DNA of 64,000 nt from Vibrio ziniensis (lineage in GTDB: Bacteria > Pseudomonadota > Gammaproteobacteria > Enterobacterales > Vibrionaceae), in NCBI RefSeq assembly GCF_011064285.1, contig NZ_CP049331.1, positions 2,604,001 to 2,668,000 of the forward strand, given 5' to 3'. Below the pieces are notes generated by a model, which worked only from the letters and a program-made list of their open reading frames with translations, made no database searches and was not told where the DNA came from. Positions 1 to 10,645 of this stretch are shown one piece after another. Made by a program: the position numbers and the translations under genes. Within the stretch, counting starts at the first letter, position 1; each line of letters opens with the position of its first letter.

Positions 1-569
1 CCAAACAAGGTCACTAGCATTACAACCACAGTACCTAAGTCCGGTTGAAGCAGCAGTAATACTGCTAACGCCATAAACACCAAAATAGGTTTAATGAATC
101 CGCCAAAGAAAGTCTCTCGAACTTCATCCTGCTTACGGACTAAATAACCCGACATAAAAATGAACAGAGATAGCTTTGCTATTTCAGCAGGCTGTAAGTT
201 AAACAGTCCTAAAGGGATCCAGCGTGAAGCACCATTGACGGATTTACCAATGACTAACACCACAACCAGCAACACGAAAGAGGCAGATAACAATGCAGAG
301 CTGTACTGTGACCATCTCTGCATCGGTATTTGCAAAATGACGGATGAGGTAATCAATGCCAACAACAAAAACAGTGCATGACGAAACATAAAATGGAACG
401 GCTGATCCGTGAGTCTTGAACTGATAGGAAACGAAGCAGACGTCACCATCACAAGACCAATCAACATTAAACCTAATGCTATCCAGACGAGTTGGCGATC
501 AAACAAAGCCTCTGGTGAAGATGTTCTTAGCCATTTATGAATAGAATTTATTGGTTTAAATCGTCCCAA
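1..569 (-). CDS. ftsW: FtsW, septal peptidoglycan polymerase (5' part only)
   Basis: SEDS-family membrane glycosyltransferase that polymerises lipid II at the septum with FtsI. Only the first 189 or so codons lie in the window; the rest is beyond base 1. Visible are several hydrophobic segments and the family sequences [10 protein letters not shown] and [10 protein letters not shown] near the edge. The only start with a good ribosome site is TTG at 569-567, preceded by AAGG at seven bases; no in-frame ATG is near. It follows murD by 37 bases in the dcw operon. Family identity is clear; the TTG start is an inference. Confidence 0.9.
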   Translation of the reverse strand, partial: MGRFKPINSIHKWLRTSSPEALFDRQLVWIALGLMLIGLVMVTSASFPISSRLTDQPFHFMFRHALFLLLALITSSVILQIPMQRWSQYSSALLSASFVLLVVVLVIGKSVNGASRWIPLGLFNLQPAEIAKLSLFIFMSGYLVRKQDEVRETFFGGFIKPILVFMALAVLLLLQPDLGTVVVMLVTLF

Positions 570-606
570 AACATTACCTTTCGATTATGCAACTTACTCG
601 CACAGA

Positions 607-1935
607 TTACTTATCTGCAAATTGTTTAGCTAGAGCGGCAAACTGCTCGCCTCGGTCCATAAAGTTTTTAAATTGATCCATACTGGCACAAGCAGGAGAA
701 AGTAACACCATATCGCCCGGTTTTAACTCAGTGCTGACAGCTTTAACAACGTGTTCCATCGTATCAAAACGACGTGCTGACGGATGAAGTGGCATAAACT
801 GATCACCGTCCTTACCGAAGCAGCAAAGTTTTAGAGGTAAGGTTTCGAATACAGGTTTGAGTGAAGAGAAATCTGCACCTTTTCCTAATCCACCGACCAA
901 TAAGTACAAATCGCCTTTTAAAGAGAGCCCCGAGAGCGCTGCTAGCGTACTTGCTACGTTGGTTGCTTTGGAGTCATTAACCCACTTCACGCCATTTTTA
1001 TCTTCCACAATCTGACAACGATGCGTCAATCCGGTGTAAGACTTCAGTGCATTCAAGAGAGATTCACTGTACTCAATACCCGCAGCTTTCAGTAGAGCAA
1101 GAACCGTTAATACGTTTGCGACATTATGACGCCCCACCAAGCTCAGTTCGGCGGCAGGCAAAACGGCATCATTGCCAGCTATCAGCCATTCTTGACCTTG
1201 GTACTGTTTGGTATAGAAATCAGCAGGGTTGTCCAGCCCGAAACTCACTAGCTTAGCGCGGTTAGAATCCGGATAGGTTTGACGATCATCGGCATTAACA
1301 ACCAATGTTTCAGCATGTTCAAAAATGCGTAGTTTAGCCTGACGGTAAGATTCCATCCCGTCATAGCGATCCATATGATCTTCAGACAGATTTAAAAACG
1401 CTGCGGCTTTAAGGTTTAGATTCGAAGTCGTTTCAAGCTGAAAACTAGAAAGTTCAAGCACATAAAGATCGGCTTCTTCAGAAAGTAAATCGAGCGCTGG
1501 AACGCCAATATTGCCGCCAATGAATGTTTTTCTTCCCGCAGCATTACCTAGCACACCCATAAGATCAGTAACGGTACTTTTGCCGTTTGACCCGGTAATT
1601 GCGACCACAGGTTTTTCAGCGTGCCAAGCAAAAAGTTCGATATCACCCACCACAGGAATATTTGCAGCGATAGCTTGTTGAATCTGTGGCGTAGCCAAGG
1701 CAATACCCGGGTTTGCCACAATTAAATCAGCGCTCAACAACCAGTCCAAATTCCAGCCACCGCTATGTAGAGCAACACTGTTCGGTAGTTGATCTTTGCT
1801 CGGCGGATTTTCGCGAGTATCAATCACTTTCACCTCGATTTGAGGATGAAACTTTCGCAGGTAATTAACGACAGAGAGCCCGGTAATACCGAGCCCTACG
1901 ACCACAACATGCTCAATGCCTTGCCAACGGTCCAT
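607..1935 (-). CDS. murD: UDP-N-acetylmuramoyl-L-alanine--D-glutamate ligase
   Basis: Cytoplasmic ATP-dependent ligase adding D-glutamate to UDP-MurNAc-L-alanine, the second amino acid step of the peptidoglycan stem peptide. The Rossmann-like N-terminus ([13 protein letters not shown]) binds the UDP-sugar, the P-loop GSNGKST lies near residue 115, and a C-terminal Mur ligase domain follows. The frame can be extended to a TTG at 1968, but the ATG at 1935 gives the family start MDRWQ, a 442-residue protein of usual length, and GGA six bases upstream. It lies between mraY and ftsW in the dcw operon. Confidence 0.95.
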   Translation of the reverse strand: MDRWQGIEHVVVVGLGITGLSVVNYLRKFHPQIEVKVIDTRENPPSKDQLPNSVALHSGGWNLDWLLSADLIVANPGIALATPQIQQAIAANIPVVGDIELFAWHAEKPVVAITGSNGKSTVTDLMGVLGNAAGRKTFIGGNIGVPALDLLSEEADLYVLELSSFQLETTSNLNLKAAAFLNLSEDHMDRYDGMESYRQAKLRIFEHAETLVVNADDRQTYPDSNRAKLVSFGLDNPADFYTKQYQGQEWLIAGNDAVLPAAELSLVGRHNVANVLTVLALLKAAGIEYSESLLNALKSYTGLTHRCQIVEDKNGVKWVNDSKATNVASTLAALSGLSLKGDLYLLVGGLGKGADFSSLKPVFETLPLKLCCFGKDGDQFMPLHPSARRFDTMEHVVKAVSTELKPGDMVLLSPACASMDQFKNFMDRGEQFAALAKQFADK

Positions 1936-1980
1936 TTTAAATCCATATCCTTTGGGGATATTCCCCAATCGTTATTTCTG

Positions 1981-2018
1981 TTTAGCTATTAACTAACGTA
2001 CTTTAGCTATTAACGTAC
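1981..2018. repeat. short tandem duplication across the mraY stop codon
   Basis: Two adjacent units beginning TTTAGCTATTAAC are present, at 1981-2001 (21 bases) and 2002-2018 (17 bases); the first carries four extra bases before GTAC. The second unit overlaps the end of mraY, so its last codons and stop are echoed just downstream. It looks like a small slippage or duplication event in the mraY-murD spacer, with no evident function. Confidence 0.7.
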
Positions 2019-3092
2019 TTTAAGTGTTGCTAAGCCAATTAAAACTAACACAATCGAGATGATCCAAAAACGCACGATGACTCGTGGCTCTGGCCAGCCT
2101 TTAAGTTCGTAGTGATGGTGAATTGGTGCCATACGGAATATACGTTGACCACGCAATTTGTAAGAGCCTACCTGCAGAATTACGGAGATAGTTTCCATAA
2201 CGAAAACACCACCCATGATGACTAACACAAACTCTTGGCGAACCAGCACAGCGATAGTTCCTAGCGCACCACCAAGAGCAAGTGAGCCCACATCGCCCAT
2301 AAACACTTGTGCTGGGTAGGTGTTAAACCATAGGAAACCTAGTCCCGCACCAACAATCGCAGTACAGACCACAACCAGTTCGGAGGTGTAAGGGATATAA
2401 GGAATATGAAGGTAGTTAGCAAAGTTAACGTTACCTGTCGCCCATGCGATAACAGCAAAACCCGCTGACACAAGAACGGTAGGCATGATAGCCAATCCGT
2501 CTAAACCATCGGTGAGGTTAACAGCGTTACTGGTCCCAACAATAACAAAGTAAGTAAGGACAATGTATAGCATACCGAGTTGAGGCATGATGTCTTTGAA
2601 GAAAGGTACCACCAACTGAGTCGCTGCTGTATCTTTACCATGTGCATATAGAGCAAAAGCCACAACCAAGGCAATTGTTGACTGCCAGAAGTACTTCCAA
2701 CGAGCAATCAAACCGTCGGTATTTTTACGCACCACTTTGCGGTAGTCATCGACAAAACCCACTGCGCCATAGCCACCAAGAACCGCCAATACAGCCCAAA
2801 CATAAGGGTTAGACAAATCAGCCCAGAGTAGAACAGTGGCGAAAATAGAAGCTAAAATCATCACACCGCCCATAGTCGGTGTTCCACGCTTACTAAAGTG
2901 AGATTCAGGTCCGTCATTACGAACGACTTGACCAATTTGCAGAAGTTGTAAGCGTTTAATTAAGTGAGGGCCCATCCATAACGACAACGCGAGCGCCGTC
3001 AAGATGCTCACAATTGCTCGAAATGATAGGTATTCGAACAAACGAAAAAACGAAAAATATGGCTGGAGTAATTCCGCTAGCCAAATAATCAT
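2010..3092 (-). CDS. mraY: phospho-N-acetylmuramoyl-pentapeptide-transferase
   Basis: Integral membrane enzyme that transfers phospho-MurNAc-pentapeptide from UDP to undecaprenyl phosphate, making lipid I. It has 360 residues and about ten membrane segments. Conserved cytoplasmic motifs are visible: GFVDDYRK with the DD pair, [10 protein letters not shown], and the histidine cluster [11 protein letters not shown] near residue 325. The ATG overlaps the murF stop by four bases (ATGA), implying translational coupling. Length and motifs are typical of the family. Confidence 0.97.
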   Translation of the reverse strand: MIIWLAELLQPYFSFFRLFEYLSFRAIVSILTALALSLWMGPHLIKRLQLLQIGQVVRNDGPESHFSKRGTPTMGGVMILASIFATVLLWADLSNPYVWAVLAVLGGYGAVGFVDDYRKVVRKNTDGLIARWKYFWQSTIALVVAFALYAHGKDTAATQLVVPFFKDIMPQLGMLYIVLTYFVIVGTSNAVNLTDGLDGLAIMPTVLVSAGFAVIAWATGNVNFANYLHIPYIPYTSELVVVCTAIVGAGLGFLWFNTYPAQVFMGDVGSLALGGALGTIAVLVRQEFVLVIMGGVFVMETISVILQVGSYKLRGQRIFRMAPIHHHYELKGWPEPRVIVRFWIISIVLVLIGLATLKVR

Positions 3093-4450
3093 GAGTACTT
3101 CTCCTTAAGAGCAGCAGCAATCTTACTCATACCCGCACTATTAGCGCCTTTGACTAACAGTACATGAGAACGATCCTGTTGTTGTTCTAATTCCTGCTCG
3201 ATAAAACTGATCATCTCTTGATGACTGTCAAAATGTTTACCATGACAAACATCGCTAATGACTTTCGCATCAGCGCCATAGGTCAAAACAAATTCCAAAT
3301 TGAATGGTGCAGCATGTTCACCGACTTGTTGGTGAAGTGCAAGACTTTCGTTACCCAACTCCGCCATATTGCCTAAAATTAACCAGCGGCTGTCAGAAAA
3401 ACTGGCTAACAAGTCCACTGCAGCCTTCATAGCAGGAACACTCGCATTATAGCTATCATCAATTAAAGTGATATTTTCAGTCAACTTTTCTACATCAACT
3501 CGGCCTTTCACCTTAGGTAAATGAGACAAACCAAACTGAATTTCTTTTAATGTCGCGCCCATTTCAATGGCCAATGCAGATGCAGCTAGCGCATTGGAAA
3601 CATTATGCTGACCAATGATATTGAGTGTAATGTGAATATCACCAATGGGTGTCACCATATCGAATGAGGCTCGACCCGCTTGATCTAATTGAATGTTGTT
3701 AGCGTGAAAATCGGCGTCGTTATTGACGGATGAGAAGGTTTTCACCGTTTTGTCAGCAAGTACTGGTTGCCAGAACTCACCGCCGTTGCTTTCAAGATTT
3801 ACAATCGCCGTACTTGATGGTTTTAAGCCTTGATAAATTTCACCTTTGGCTCGTTTTACACCATCGATAGAACCAAAACCTTCTAAGTGAGCAGCTGCCA
3901 CATTGTTGACTACAGCGACATCAGGCTTAACTAACTCTGTGGTATAAGCAATTTCACCGGGGTGATTAGCACCGAGTTCGATCACGGCGTAGTCGTCTTG
4001 CTCTGTAGAACGCAACAGCGTCAGAGGCACACCAATATCGTTATTAAAATTGCCCGCGGTAAAAAGTACCTGCCCTTTAGCTGACAAAATACTGGCAGCC
4101 ATCTCTTTCACTGTGGTTTTGCCACAACTGCCAGTAATCGCAACCGTTGGTGTCGCACACTCTTGGTGAACCCAAGAGCCGAGTTGTCCCAAAGCTACTT
4201 TAGTATTGGAAACAATTAACTGAGGCAAAGCGACATGAAGCTCACGCTCAACCAACAACGCTTTAGCCCCATTCTCCATAGCTTGGTCTGCAAACTCGTG
4301 TGCATCAAAGCGCTCGCCGACTAACGCCACAAACAGAGCACTTTCAGGCACCTGACGAGTGTCCGTAGTAACCGCTTCAATATTGCAATCTTCACCAACT
4401 AAGCGAGCACTCAACACATCACTTAATTGTGATAACGAAGTTTTAATCAT
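3089..4450 (-). CDS. murF: UDP-MurNAc-tripeptide--D-alanyl-D-alanine ligase
   Basis: Adds D-Ala-D-Ala to the UDP-MurNAc tripeptide, the last cytoplasmic step of precursor synthesis. The 453-residue protein has the three Mur ligase domains, with P-loop [11 protein letters not shown] near residue 108, the FNNDIGVPL motif after it and [14 protein letters not shown] sequence in the C-terminal part. Its start overlaps the murE stop as ATGA, and its stop overlaps mraY in the same way, so the three genes are probably translated as a coupled set. Confidence 0.96.
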   Translation of the reverse strand: MIKTSLSQLSDVLSARLVGEDCNIEAVTTDTRQVPESALFVALVGERFDAHEFADQAMENGAKALLVERELHVALPQLIVSNTKVALGQLGSWVHQECATPTVAITGSCGKTTVKEMAASILSAKGQVLFTAGNFNNDIGVPLTLLRSTEQDDYAVIELGANHPGEIAYTTELVKPDVAVVNNVAAAHLEGFGSIDGVKRAKGEIYQGLKPSSTAIVNLESNGGEFWQPVLADKTVKTFSSVNNDADFHANNIQLDQAGRASFDMVTPIGDIHITLNIIGQHNVSNALAASALAIEMGATLKEIQFGLSHLPKVKGRVDVEKLTENITLIDDSYNASVPAMKAAVDLLASFSDSRWLILGNMAELGNESLALHQQVGEHAAPFNLEFVLTYGADAKVISDVCHGKHFDSHQEMISFIEQELEQQQDRSHVLLVKGANSAGMSKIAAALKEKYS

Positions 4451-5931
4451 GAGGCTAACCCTAATAAGGTTTGAGCAGACTCTCTGTCTGAATAATGAAT
4501 AGTTTCGTTCGCCATGACTTGATAGTCTTCATGACCTTTCCCTGCCAGCAAAATAATGTCATCAGAGCTAGCATGATCAATAGCAAACTTTGCAGCAAGG
4601 AAACGACTGTGCTCTATCTGAGCATCATCCGGTTTATCTAGCCCTGCCAACATGTCTTGCACAATGGCTGCGGGATCTTCACTACGAGGGTTGTCATCAG
4701 TGAGAATGACCTGATCGGCAAACTTTTCAGCAATCGACGCCATCATTGGACGTTTGCCTCTATCTCGATCTCCGCCACAACCAACAATTGCCCATAGTTT
4801 ACCACTGCAATGAACGCGAAGAGCCAACAAAGCTTTCTCTAATGCATCTGGGGTATGAGCATAATCCACAACCACTTTGGCTTTATTCGCCACTTGGAAT
4901 AATTCCATGCGACCAAGAACCGGTTTTAATTTAGACGCGGTTTTGATCAATTCTTCTTTTGCAAAGCCCAAACACAGCATACTCGCAAAAGCTTGCATAA
5001 CGTTGGATGCGTTAAACTCACCAATCAGAGGAACGTGCAGTTCTCCTTTCCCCCAATTGCCGTCAAAACTTAGAGTGATCCCTGTCTCTGCATAACTAAC
5101 GTGCGTAGCCCAAAGAGCTCGCTCAGTGGTTGGTTTTGATTTCAGAGAAATGCCAACGGCATGAGGCAATTTAGCGCTCCACTCCAAACCCACCGCATCA
5201 TCGATATTGATAATTGCATTTTTACATTGGTGTTCGGTGAAGAGAGAAAACTTAGCCTTTGCGTACTCTTCCATCGTACCGTGGTAATCCAAATGATCGC
5301 GGCTCAAATTCGAAAATACGCCGACATCAAAAGTGAGCTTTTTCACTCGTCCTTGAACCAAACCATGAGAAGAAACTTCCAAAGCAGTATACGTTGCGCC
5401 TTGCTCGGCAAGTTGATGTAACTGAGCTTGAATTTCAATCGCACTGCCCGTGGTGTTCGCAGCGGGTGCTAAATTAGCGAGAAAACCATTACCCGTTGTG
5501 CCCATTACAGCGGCTTTCTGACCTGATAAATCGATCCATTGAGCAATAAGCTGAGTGATGGTGGTTTTTCCGTTGGTTCCAGTCACTCCGACTAAACGGC
5601 TCTGGTGACTGCCGTAGAGATTGCCCGCCAATTCAGATAAATGAAGCTCAAGATTCTCAATATAGATAACGGGAACATCGGCTTTCCATTCAACACTGCC
5701 GTGAGCTTTAAATTGGCAAGCCTGAGCTAATACCGCATTCGCCCCACGCTCAATGGCGGTATCAATGTATTTTCTGCCATCCACAGCATGACCGACTATC
5801 GCGACAAAAGTATCTCCGACCTTAATTTTGCGGCTGTCGAGATCTAAACGCGTGACTGAGATATTGCCCCAAGCAGCGTTTGCTTGAAGCCAAGGAGAGA
5901 TAAGTTCAGATAAAGCCTTACTAGTGTTCAT
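4447..5931 (-). CDS. murE: UDP-MurNAc-L-Ala-D-Glu--meso-diaminopimelate ligase
   Basis: Adds meso-diaminopimelate as third residue of the stem peptide. P-loop [10 protein letters not shown] is near residue 110, and DNPRSEDP near residue 405 is the motif that selects diaminopimelate rather than lysine. The frame extends to a GTG at 5955, but that has no ribosome site; the ATG at 5931 has GAGA upstream and gives 494 residues, the usual length. It lies 50 bases after ftsI and overlaps murF by four bases. Confidence 0.95.
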   Translation of the reverse strand: MNTSKALSELISPWLQANAAWGNISVTRLDLDSRKIKVGDTFVAIVGHAVDGRKYIDTAIERGANAVLAQACQFKAHGSVEWKADVPVIYIENLELHLSELAGNLYGSHQSRLVGVTGTNGKTTITQLIAQWIDLSGQKAAVMGTTGNGFLANLAPAANTTGSAIEIQAQLHQLAEQGATYTALEVSSHGLVQGRVKKLTFDVGVFSNLSRDHLDYHGTMEEYAKAKFSLFTEHQCKNAIINIDDAVGLEWSAKLPHAVGISLKSKPTTERALWATHVSYAETGITLSFDGNWGKGELHVPLIGEFNASNVMQAFASMLCLGFAKEELIKTASKLKPVLGRMELFQVANKAKVVVDYAHTPDALEKALLALRVHCSGKLWAIVGCGGDRDRGKRPMMASIAEKFADQVILTDDNPRSEDPAAIVQDMLAGLDKPDDAQIEHSRFLAAKFAIDHASSDDIILLAGKGHEDYQVMANETIHYSDRESAQTLLGLAS

Positions 5932-5981
5932 ACTGGTTCTCACACTAACTTTCACATTAAGATGTTATTTTTAAACAGTTA

Positions 5982-7736
5982 TTATTGGAATCGATTTTCA
6001 TCTGGAACGATATTCAGAATTTGCAGAGCACCTTTCATGATTTCTGAAAACACTGGCCCCGCCACCGCGCCACCGTAATAAGAGTCACCTTGCGGTTCAT
6101 TAACCATGACGACTAAAGATATTCTAGGGTCACTGACAGGAGCAACACCTGCGGTATAAGCAAAGTATTCATCACTATAGCCACCAGCAATAGCCTTACG
6201 AGACGTTCCTGATTTTGCAGCGATACGGTATCCAGGCACTGCAGCTTGAACCGCTGTACCGCCCGGTTGAGTTACCGTTTCCAACATATCCAATACTTGT
6301 TTGGCATACTTGGCGCCAACGACGCGATGGGCCAAATCTTGTTGGTGACTATCAATAATATGGATAGGCTGATAAAGACCTAAATTTCCGAGAGTGGCAT
6401 AGGCGTGAGCTAACTGAATTGGGGTAATTGCAAGACCATAACCAAAAGCGAGCGTAGCAATTTCGAACTGAGACCAGCGATTACGACTTGGGAAAATACC
6501 GGCCGTTTCACCGACTAGGTTTAAGCCAGAGATTTCACCCAAACCAACCGAGTTGTACATACCAAGCATCGCTTCAAGCGGCATTTGTAGTGCAAGTTTA
6601 GCGACACCTACGTTACTCGATTTTTTCAAAATCATTTGAAGGTTTGCTTTGCCCACTTTCGAAGTGTCACGTACACGACTACCGCCGATCTGCATTACGC
6701 CATCACCAGTGTCGATAATGGTATTTTGGTCGGCAATACCGTTCGCTAATGCTGCCAAAACTACAAAAGGCTTTACTGTTGAACCAGGCTCAAATGCGTC
6801 AGTAATTACACGATTACGCATTTTAAAACTCTGCCAGTCACTACGGTTATTCGGGTTATAGGATGGTGCATTCACCATAGCTAGCACAGCGCCCGTTTTG
6901 ACATCCAACATCACCGCTGAGGCAGAGGTTGCTCGGTAGTCAGCCATCGCCTGTTTTACAGCACGGAAAGCGATAGCTTGTAAGCGTTGGTCAATCGTTA
7001 GCTGTAGCGGCTTACCTTCTTCACTCTCTTCTAAAGAAATGTTCTCCACCACACGACCATATCTGTCTTTACGAATGATGCTTTTGCCTGATTCACCCGT
7101 CAGCCATTTATCGTAGCTGCGTTCAGCCCCTTCCAGACCGTGACCATCAATGCCTGTTACGCCAATTAGGTGAGCACTGACTTCGCCAGCAGGATAATAA
7201 CGGCGAGACTCAGCTTTCAAACCTACTCCGTTAAGCTTTAATTCACGAATGTATTTCGCCATAGCAGGACTGACTTGGCGTTGCAGATAGATAAAACGTC
7301 GAGTGCTGTTATCAGAGATTTTTTTCAACAGAGCATTGCGATCCAATCCCAACACATCAGCAAGAGCGTGCCAACGGTCTTTTTCCTGTAAACCACCATT
7401 TTTAAATATGGCAACCGGATCGGCCCACACAGCTTCGACAGGAACACTAACGGCAACGGCTTCTCCGTTTCTATCGGAGATAATACCGCGGGCTGAATGC
7501 AGTTCTTTCGCTCGAATGGAACGCATATCCCCTTCGCGAATTAAGTTGTCAGGCTCAATAATTTGGATAAAAGCAACACGCCCGATAAGCCCAACCATTG
7601 CAGCGAAAAGAAAGAACACCAGCAGATAAAAGCGCCAGCGAATGAAAACAGGAGCTGGAGTCGCGTCACTTGAAGTCGCAGGTTTTGAGGTTGACTTATT
7701 AGGTTTAGCTTTTGTCTGAACTGGCTTTTTTTTCAT
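5982..7736 (-). CDS. ftsI: FtsI (PBP3), septal peptidoglycan transpeptidase
   Basis: Class B penicillin-binding protein that crosslinks septal peptidoglycan together with FtsW. One membrane anchor lies at about residues 33-56. The three transpeptidase motifs are intact: S319-T-V-K322, S373-S-N375 and K508-S-G-T511. It has 584 residues with a lysine-, serine- and threonine-rich cytoplasmic tail before the anchor. The ATG overlaps the ftsL stop by four bases. Confidence 0.97.
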   Translation of the reverse strand: MKKKPVQTKAKPNKSTSKPATSSDATPAPVFIRWRFYLLVFFLFAAMVGLIGRVAFIQIIEPDNLIREGDMRSIRAKELHSARGIISDRNGEAVAVSVPVEAVWADPVAIFKNGGLQEKDRWHALADVLGLDRNALLKKISDNSTRRFIYLQRQVSPAMAKYIRELKLNGVGLKAESRRYYPAGEVSAHLIGVTGIDGHGLEGAERSYDKWLTGESGKSIIRKDRYGRVVENISLEESEEGKPLQLTIDQRLQAIAFRAVKQAMADYRATSASAVMLDVKTGAVLAMVNAPSYNPNNRSDWQSFKMRNRVITDAFEPGSTVKPFVVLAALANGIADQNTIIDTGDGVMQIGGSRVRDTSKVGKANLQMILKKSSNVGVAKLALQMPLEAMLGMYNSVGLGEISGLNLVGETAGIFPSRNRWSQFEIATLAFGYGLAITPIQLAHAYATLGNLGLYQPIHIIDSHQQDLAHRVVGAKYAKQVLDMLETVTQPGGTAVQAAVPGYRIAAKSGTSRKAIAGGYSDEYFAYTAGVAPVSDPRISLVVMVNEPQGDSYYGGAVAGPVFSEIMKGALQILNIVPDENRFQ

Positions 7737-8050
7737 TTCAGGTTAACCACAACTTCCTTATCCGCATCTGGGCGCTTCATTTCCAGATCTTTTTGAGCAA
7801 GTTCTTGAACTCGGCTGTGTTCAGCGAGAGCTGTTTCTTCGAGAATCAAATTTCGCCATTCATTATCTAATCTATCCCTCTCCATAAAAGCCTGATCTTT
7901 TTCAGAAATAGCTTGGCGTGTGTGGTGAGTGGTAAACACAATCCCCATCGCACTCGCAAAGATCAAGATTAATAACACTAACGGCACCCGACCTACAGTA
8001 AACAGGTCAACGACGATAATTTTGGCAAGGTTAGGCTTAGATTGAGGCAT
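7733..8050 (-). CDS. ftsL: cell division protein FtsL
   Basis: Small bitopic division protein that forms the FtsQLB complex and activates FtsWI. The 105 residues contain one membrane segment (about 20-40) followed by a periplasmic coiled-coil region (about 45-85). Sequence conservation is modest, so the call rests largely on size, topology and position between rsmH and ftsI. Its partner FtsB is encoded at the far end of this window. Confidence 0.9.
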   Translation of the reverse strand: MPQSKPNLAKIIVVDLFTVGRVPLVLLILIFASAMGIVFTTHHTRQAISEKDQAFMERDRLDNEWRNLILEETALAEHSRVQELAQKDLEMKRPDADKEVVVNLK

Positions 8051-8059
8051 ATAGATAAA

Positions 8060-9010
8060 TCAAAGTTTCTCGGCAATACGCAGAACTGAGCTACGTGAGC
8101 GTGGATTCATTTCAACTTCTTCCGACGAAGGCATGATCGCTTTACCTATCGCTTTTAAATTCGCACTACCCAAAGCTTTGATTTGGTCTTGAGTAAGAGG
8201 AATACCATGTGGTACTTCCGGACCTTTACTCTCTTTACGAATAAAGCGTTTTACCATCCGATCTTCTAAAGAGTGGAAACTAATCACAGATAAGCGACCT
8301 TCAGGCGCCAGAATTGAAGCCGCACCTTTTAGCGCCGTATCAATTTCTTCTAATTCACTGTTGATGTAAATACGAAAAGCTTGAAAAGCACGCGTAGCAG
8401 GGTGCTTTTTCTCTTTAAAACTTTTTGGCGCAGCTTCAGAAATTAACTTAGCGAGCTGACTAGTACGAGTTAACGGCTCATTCTCTTCATCCTCACGATA
8501 AGCCACTATCGCTTTAGCAATACGACGAGCATGCTTATCTTCACCAAATTCACGAATTACCCAAGTAATGTCATCAAGGTCGGCTTCTAAAAGCCACTGT
8601 GATACAGGGATACCGGATGTTGGGTCCATACGCATATCAAGCGGACCATCTTTCATAAAGCTGAAACCACGCTCTGCGTCATCCAATTGAGGAGACGATA
8701 CGCCTAAGTCAAACAGCACACCATCAACTTTGCCTACTAAATCATAACGAGCAGCATATTCAGCGATACCAGAAAAAGGACCATGAACAATAGTAAAGCG
8801 AGGATCTTCAATCTTCTGCGCTTCTGCAATTGCCTGTGGGTCTCGGTCAATACTGTATAAACGACCGTTTTCGCCTAGCTTGGATAGGATCGTACGACTG
8901 TGACCGCCACGGCCAAAAGTTCCATCAATATAGATACCATCAGGTTTGATCGCTAAGCCATCAATTGATTCATGAAGAAGTACAGAAATATGTTGGAAAG
9001 TGTCAGTCAT
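8060..9010 (-). CDS. rsmH: 16S rRNA (cytosine1402-N4)-methyltransferase
   Basis: SAM-dependent enzyme (formerly MraW) that methylates N4 of C1402 in 16S rRNA. The 316-residue protein has the SAM-binding sequence GTFGRGGHS near residue 31 and the family signature [11 protein letters not shown]. It is the first gene of the dcw operon here: no mraZ lies upstream, where instead rnpB is found. RsmI, which methylates the 2'-O of the same nucleotide, is encoded just beyond rnpB at 9718. Confidence 0.96.
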   Translation of the reverse strand: MTDTFQHISVLLHESIDGLAIKPDGIYIDGTFGRGGHSRTILSKLGENGRLYSIDRDPQAIAEAQKIEDPRFTIVHGPFSGIAEYAARYDLVGKVDGVLFDLGVSSPQLDDAERGFSFMKDGPLDMRMDPTSGIPVSQWLLEADLDDITWVIREFGEDKHARRIAKAIVAYREDEENEPLTRTSQLAKLISEAAPKSFKEKKHPATRAFQAFRIYINSELEEIDTALKGAASILAPEGRLSVISFHSLEDRMVKRFIRKESKGPEVPHGIPLTQDQIKALGSANLKAIGKAIMPSSEEVEMNPRSRSSVLRIAEKL

Positions 9011-9051
9011 AAGTTTCTCGTTCTGCGGGTCAGCCCGTACATAATCATCCT

Positions 9052-9076
9052 GTAGTGTACCGAATTCTTACACTAC
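9052..9076 (-). promoter_or_regulatory. inverted repeat upstream of rsmH
   Basis: Perfect 8-bp arms GTAGTGTA (9052-9059) and TACACTAC (9069-9076) are separated by nine bases, 42 bases before the rsmH start. Symmetry and position suggest an operator or a leader hairpin for the dcw operon. No direct GGGA-type repeats as bound by MraZ were noticed. Function is inferred only. Confidence 0.4.
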
Positions 9077-9153
9077 TGCTACCCATAAGCACAGGTAGGG
9101 CGTGACATTGCACTAAGTTTAGTGGTTTTGCCATCGGATAAGTCAATATAAAG

Positions 9154-9189
9154 CAAAAAACCCATCATAACGAGATAGTTATGATGGGT
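9154..9189 (-). terminator. rnpB intrinsic terminator
   Basis: A perfect 12-bp stem (ACCCATCATAAC with GTTATGATGGGT) and six-base loop is followed on the minus strand by a run of six T. It sits immediately after the 3' end of RNase P RNA and separates rnpB from rsmH. Confidence 0.92.
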
Positions 9190-9196
9190 CTGAAAT

Positions 9197-9626
<430 letters not shown>

Positions 9627-9634
9627 GAGCGCGA

Positions 9635-9663
9635 ATTCTATAGATAAGTCAACTCACTGTCTA
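9635..9663 (-). promoter_or_regulatory. rnpB promoter
   Basis: On the minus strand a -35 box TAGACA (9658-9663) and a -10 box TAGAAT (9635-9640) are separated by 17 bases. A GC-rich discriminator TCGCGCTC follows before the likely transcript start near 9626. Such discriminators are typical of stable-RNA promoters under ppGpp control, so stringent regulation is a reasonable inference. Confidence 0.7.
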
Positions 9664-9717
9664 GGAAGAATACCCATCACAAGGCAATTAACACTCAGGT
9701 GCTTAAAATCCAGACGA

Positions 9718-10581
9718 TTATTCCAGATTCTCTAATCCCCATTTATACAGTGCATTTTTCTTCAAGTTGTAGATTTCAGCTGCAAGCGCCGCCGCTTTTT
9801 TAAGGGGCAGTTCTTTGGTTAGAATAGCTAGTGTACGCAATGCTTCGTCTGGAAGTTCCTCGTCGGCCTGCTCTCTATGCCCATGAATCAATAAAACCAT
9901 TTCACCGCGTTTGCGGTTTTCGTCTTCTTCAATCCAATCGATCAGCTCTCCAAGCGGCATACCTTGAATCGTTTCGAAGGTTTTCGTCAGTTCGCGAGCC
10001 AGCACCACTTCACGTTCTGGACCTAATACAGAGACCATATCTTGCAATGATTCCGTAATACGGTGTGGAGATTCATAGAAGATACAAGTCCGCTCAGCTT
10101 TCGCAATTTCCATGAACTTGTCTTTGCGACCTTTACTTTTAGCCGGTAAAAAACCTTCAAAACTGAAGCGATCCGACGGAAGACCAGAGGCACTTAATGC
10201 GGTGATTACGGCACACGCACCTGGAAGTGGCACAACTTTAACCCCAGCCTGACGACATTGTGTCACCAAGTGGTATCCTGGATCACTGATAAGTGGTGTA
10301 CCAGCATCTGAAACCAACGCAATTGATTCACCAGCTAACAATTTTTCAACTAATACTTGAGCTTTTTGTTGTTCGTTGTGATCATGCAAAGCGAAGGTTT
10401 TGGTTTGGATATTAAAGTGAGAAAGTAATTTGCCTGTGTGGCGAGTATCTTCTGCTGCGATAACATCAACACTTGATAGCACGTCTAAAGCGCGCTGGGT
10501 AATATCCCCTAAATTGCCTATTGGAGTAGGAACAATGTATAAAGTTGGGACCTCTGCCGGCAAGGTTTTGTTATCTGTCAT
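9718..10581 (-). CDS. rsmI: 16S rRNA (cytidine1402-2'-O)-methyltransferase
   Basis: Tetrapyrrole-methylase-family enzyme that methylates the ribose of C1402 in 16S rRNA, completing the m4Cm modification begun by RsmH. Conserved motifs are [10 protein letters not shown] near residue 20, [12 protein letters not shown], and [14 protein letters not shown] near residue 95. It has 287 residues, the usual length. It is transcribed divergently from lpoA across a 64-bp gap. Confidence 0.96.
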   Translation of the reverse strand: MTDNKTLPAEVPTLYIVPTPIGNLGDITQRALDVLSSVDVIAAEDTRHTGKLLSHFNIQTKTFALHDHNEQQKAQVLVEKLLAGESIALVSDAGTPLISDPGYHLVTQCRQAGVKVVPLPGACAVITALSASGLPSDRFSFEGFLPAKSKGRKDKFMEIAKAERTCIFYESPHRITESLQDMVSVLGPEREVVLARELTKTFETIQGMPLGELIDWIEEDENRKRGEMVLLIHGHREQADEELPDEALRTLAILTKELPLKKAAALAAEIYNLKKNALYKWGLENLE

Positions 10582-10645
10582 TTGTTTACCATCACTTCAA
10601 CGATTAATATAGAGACAATTTCACTCGGGATAATGAAAAGAACTC

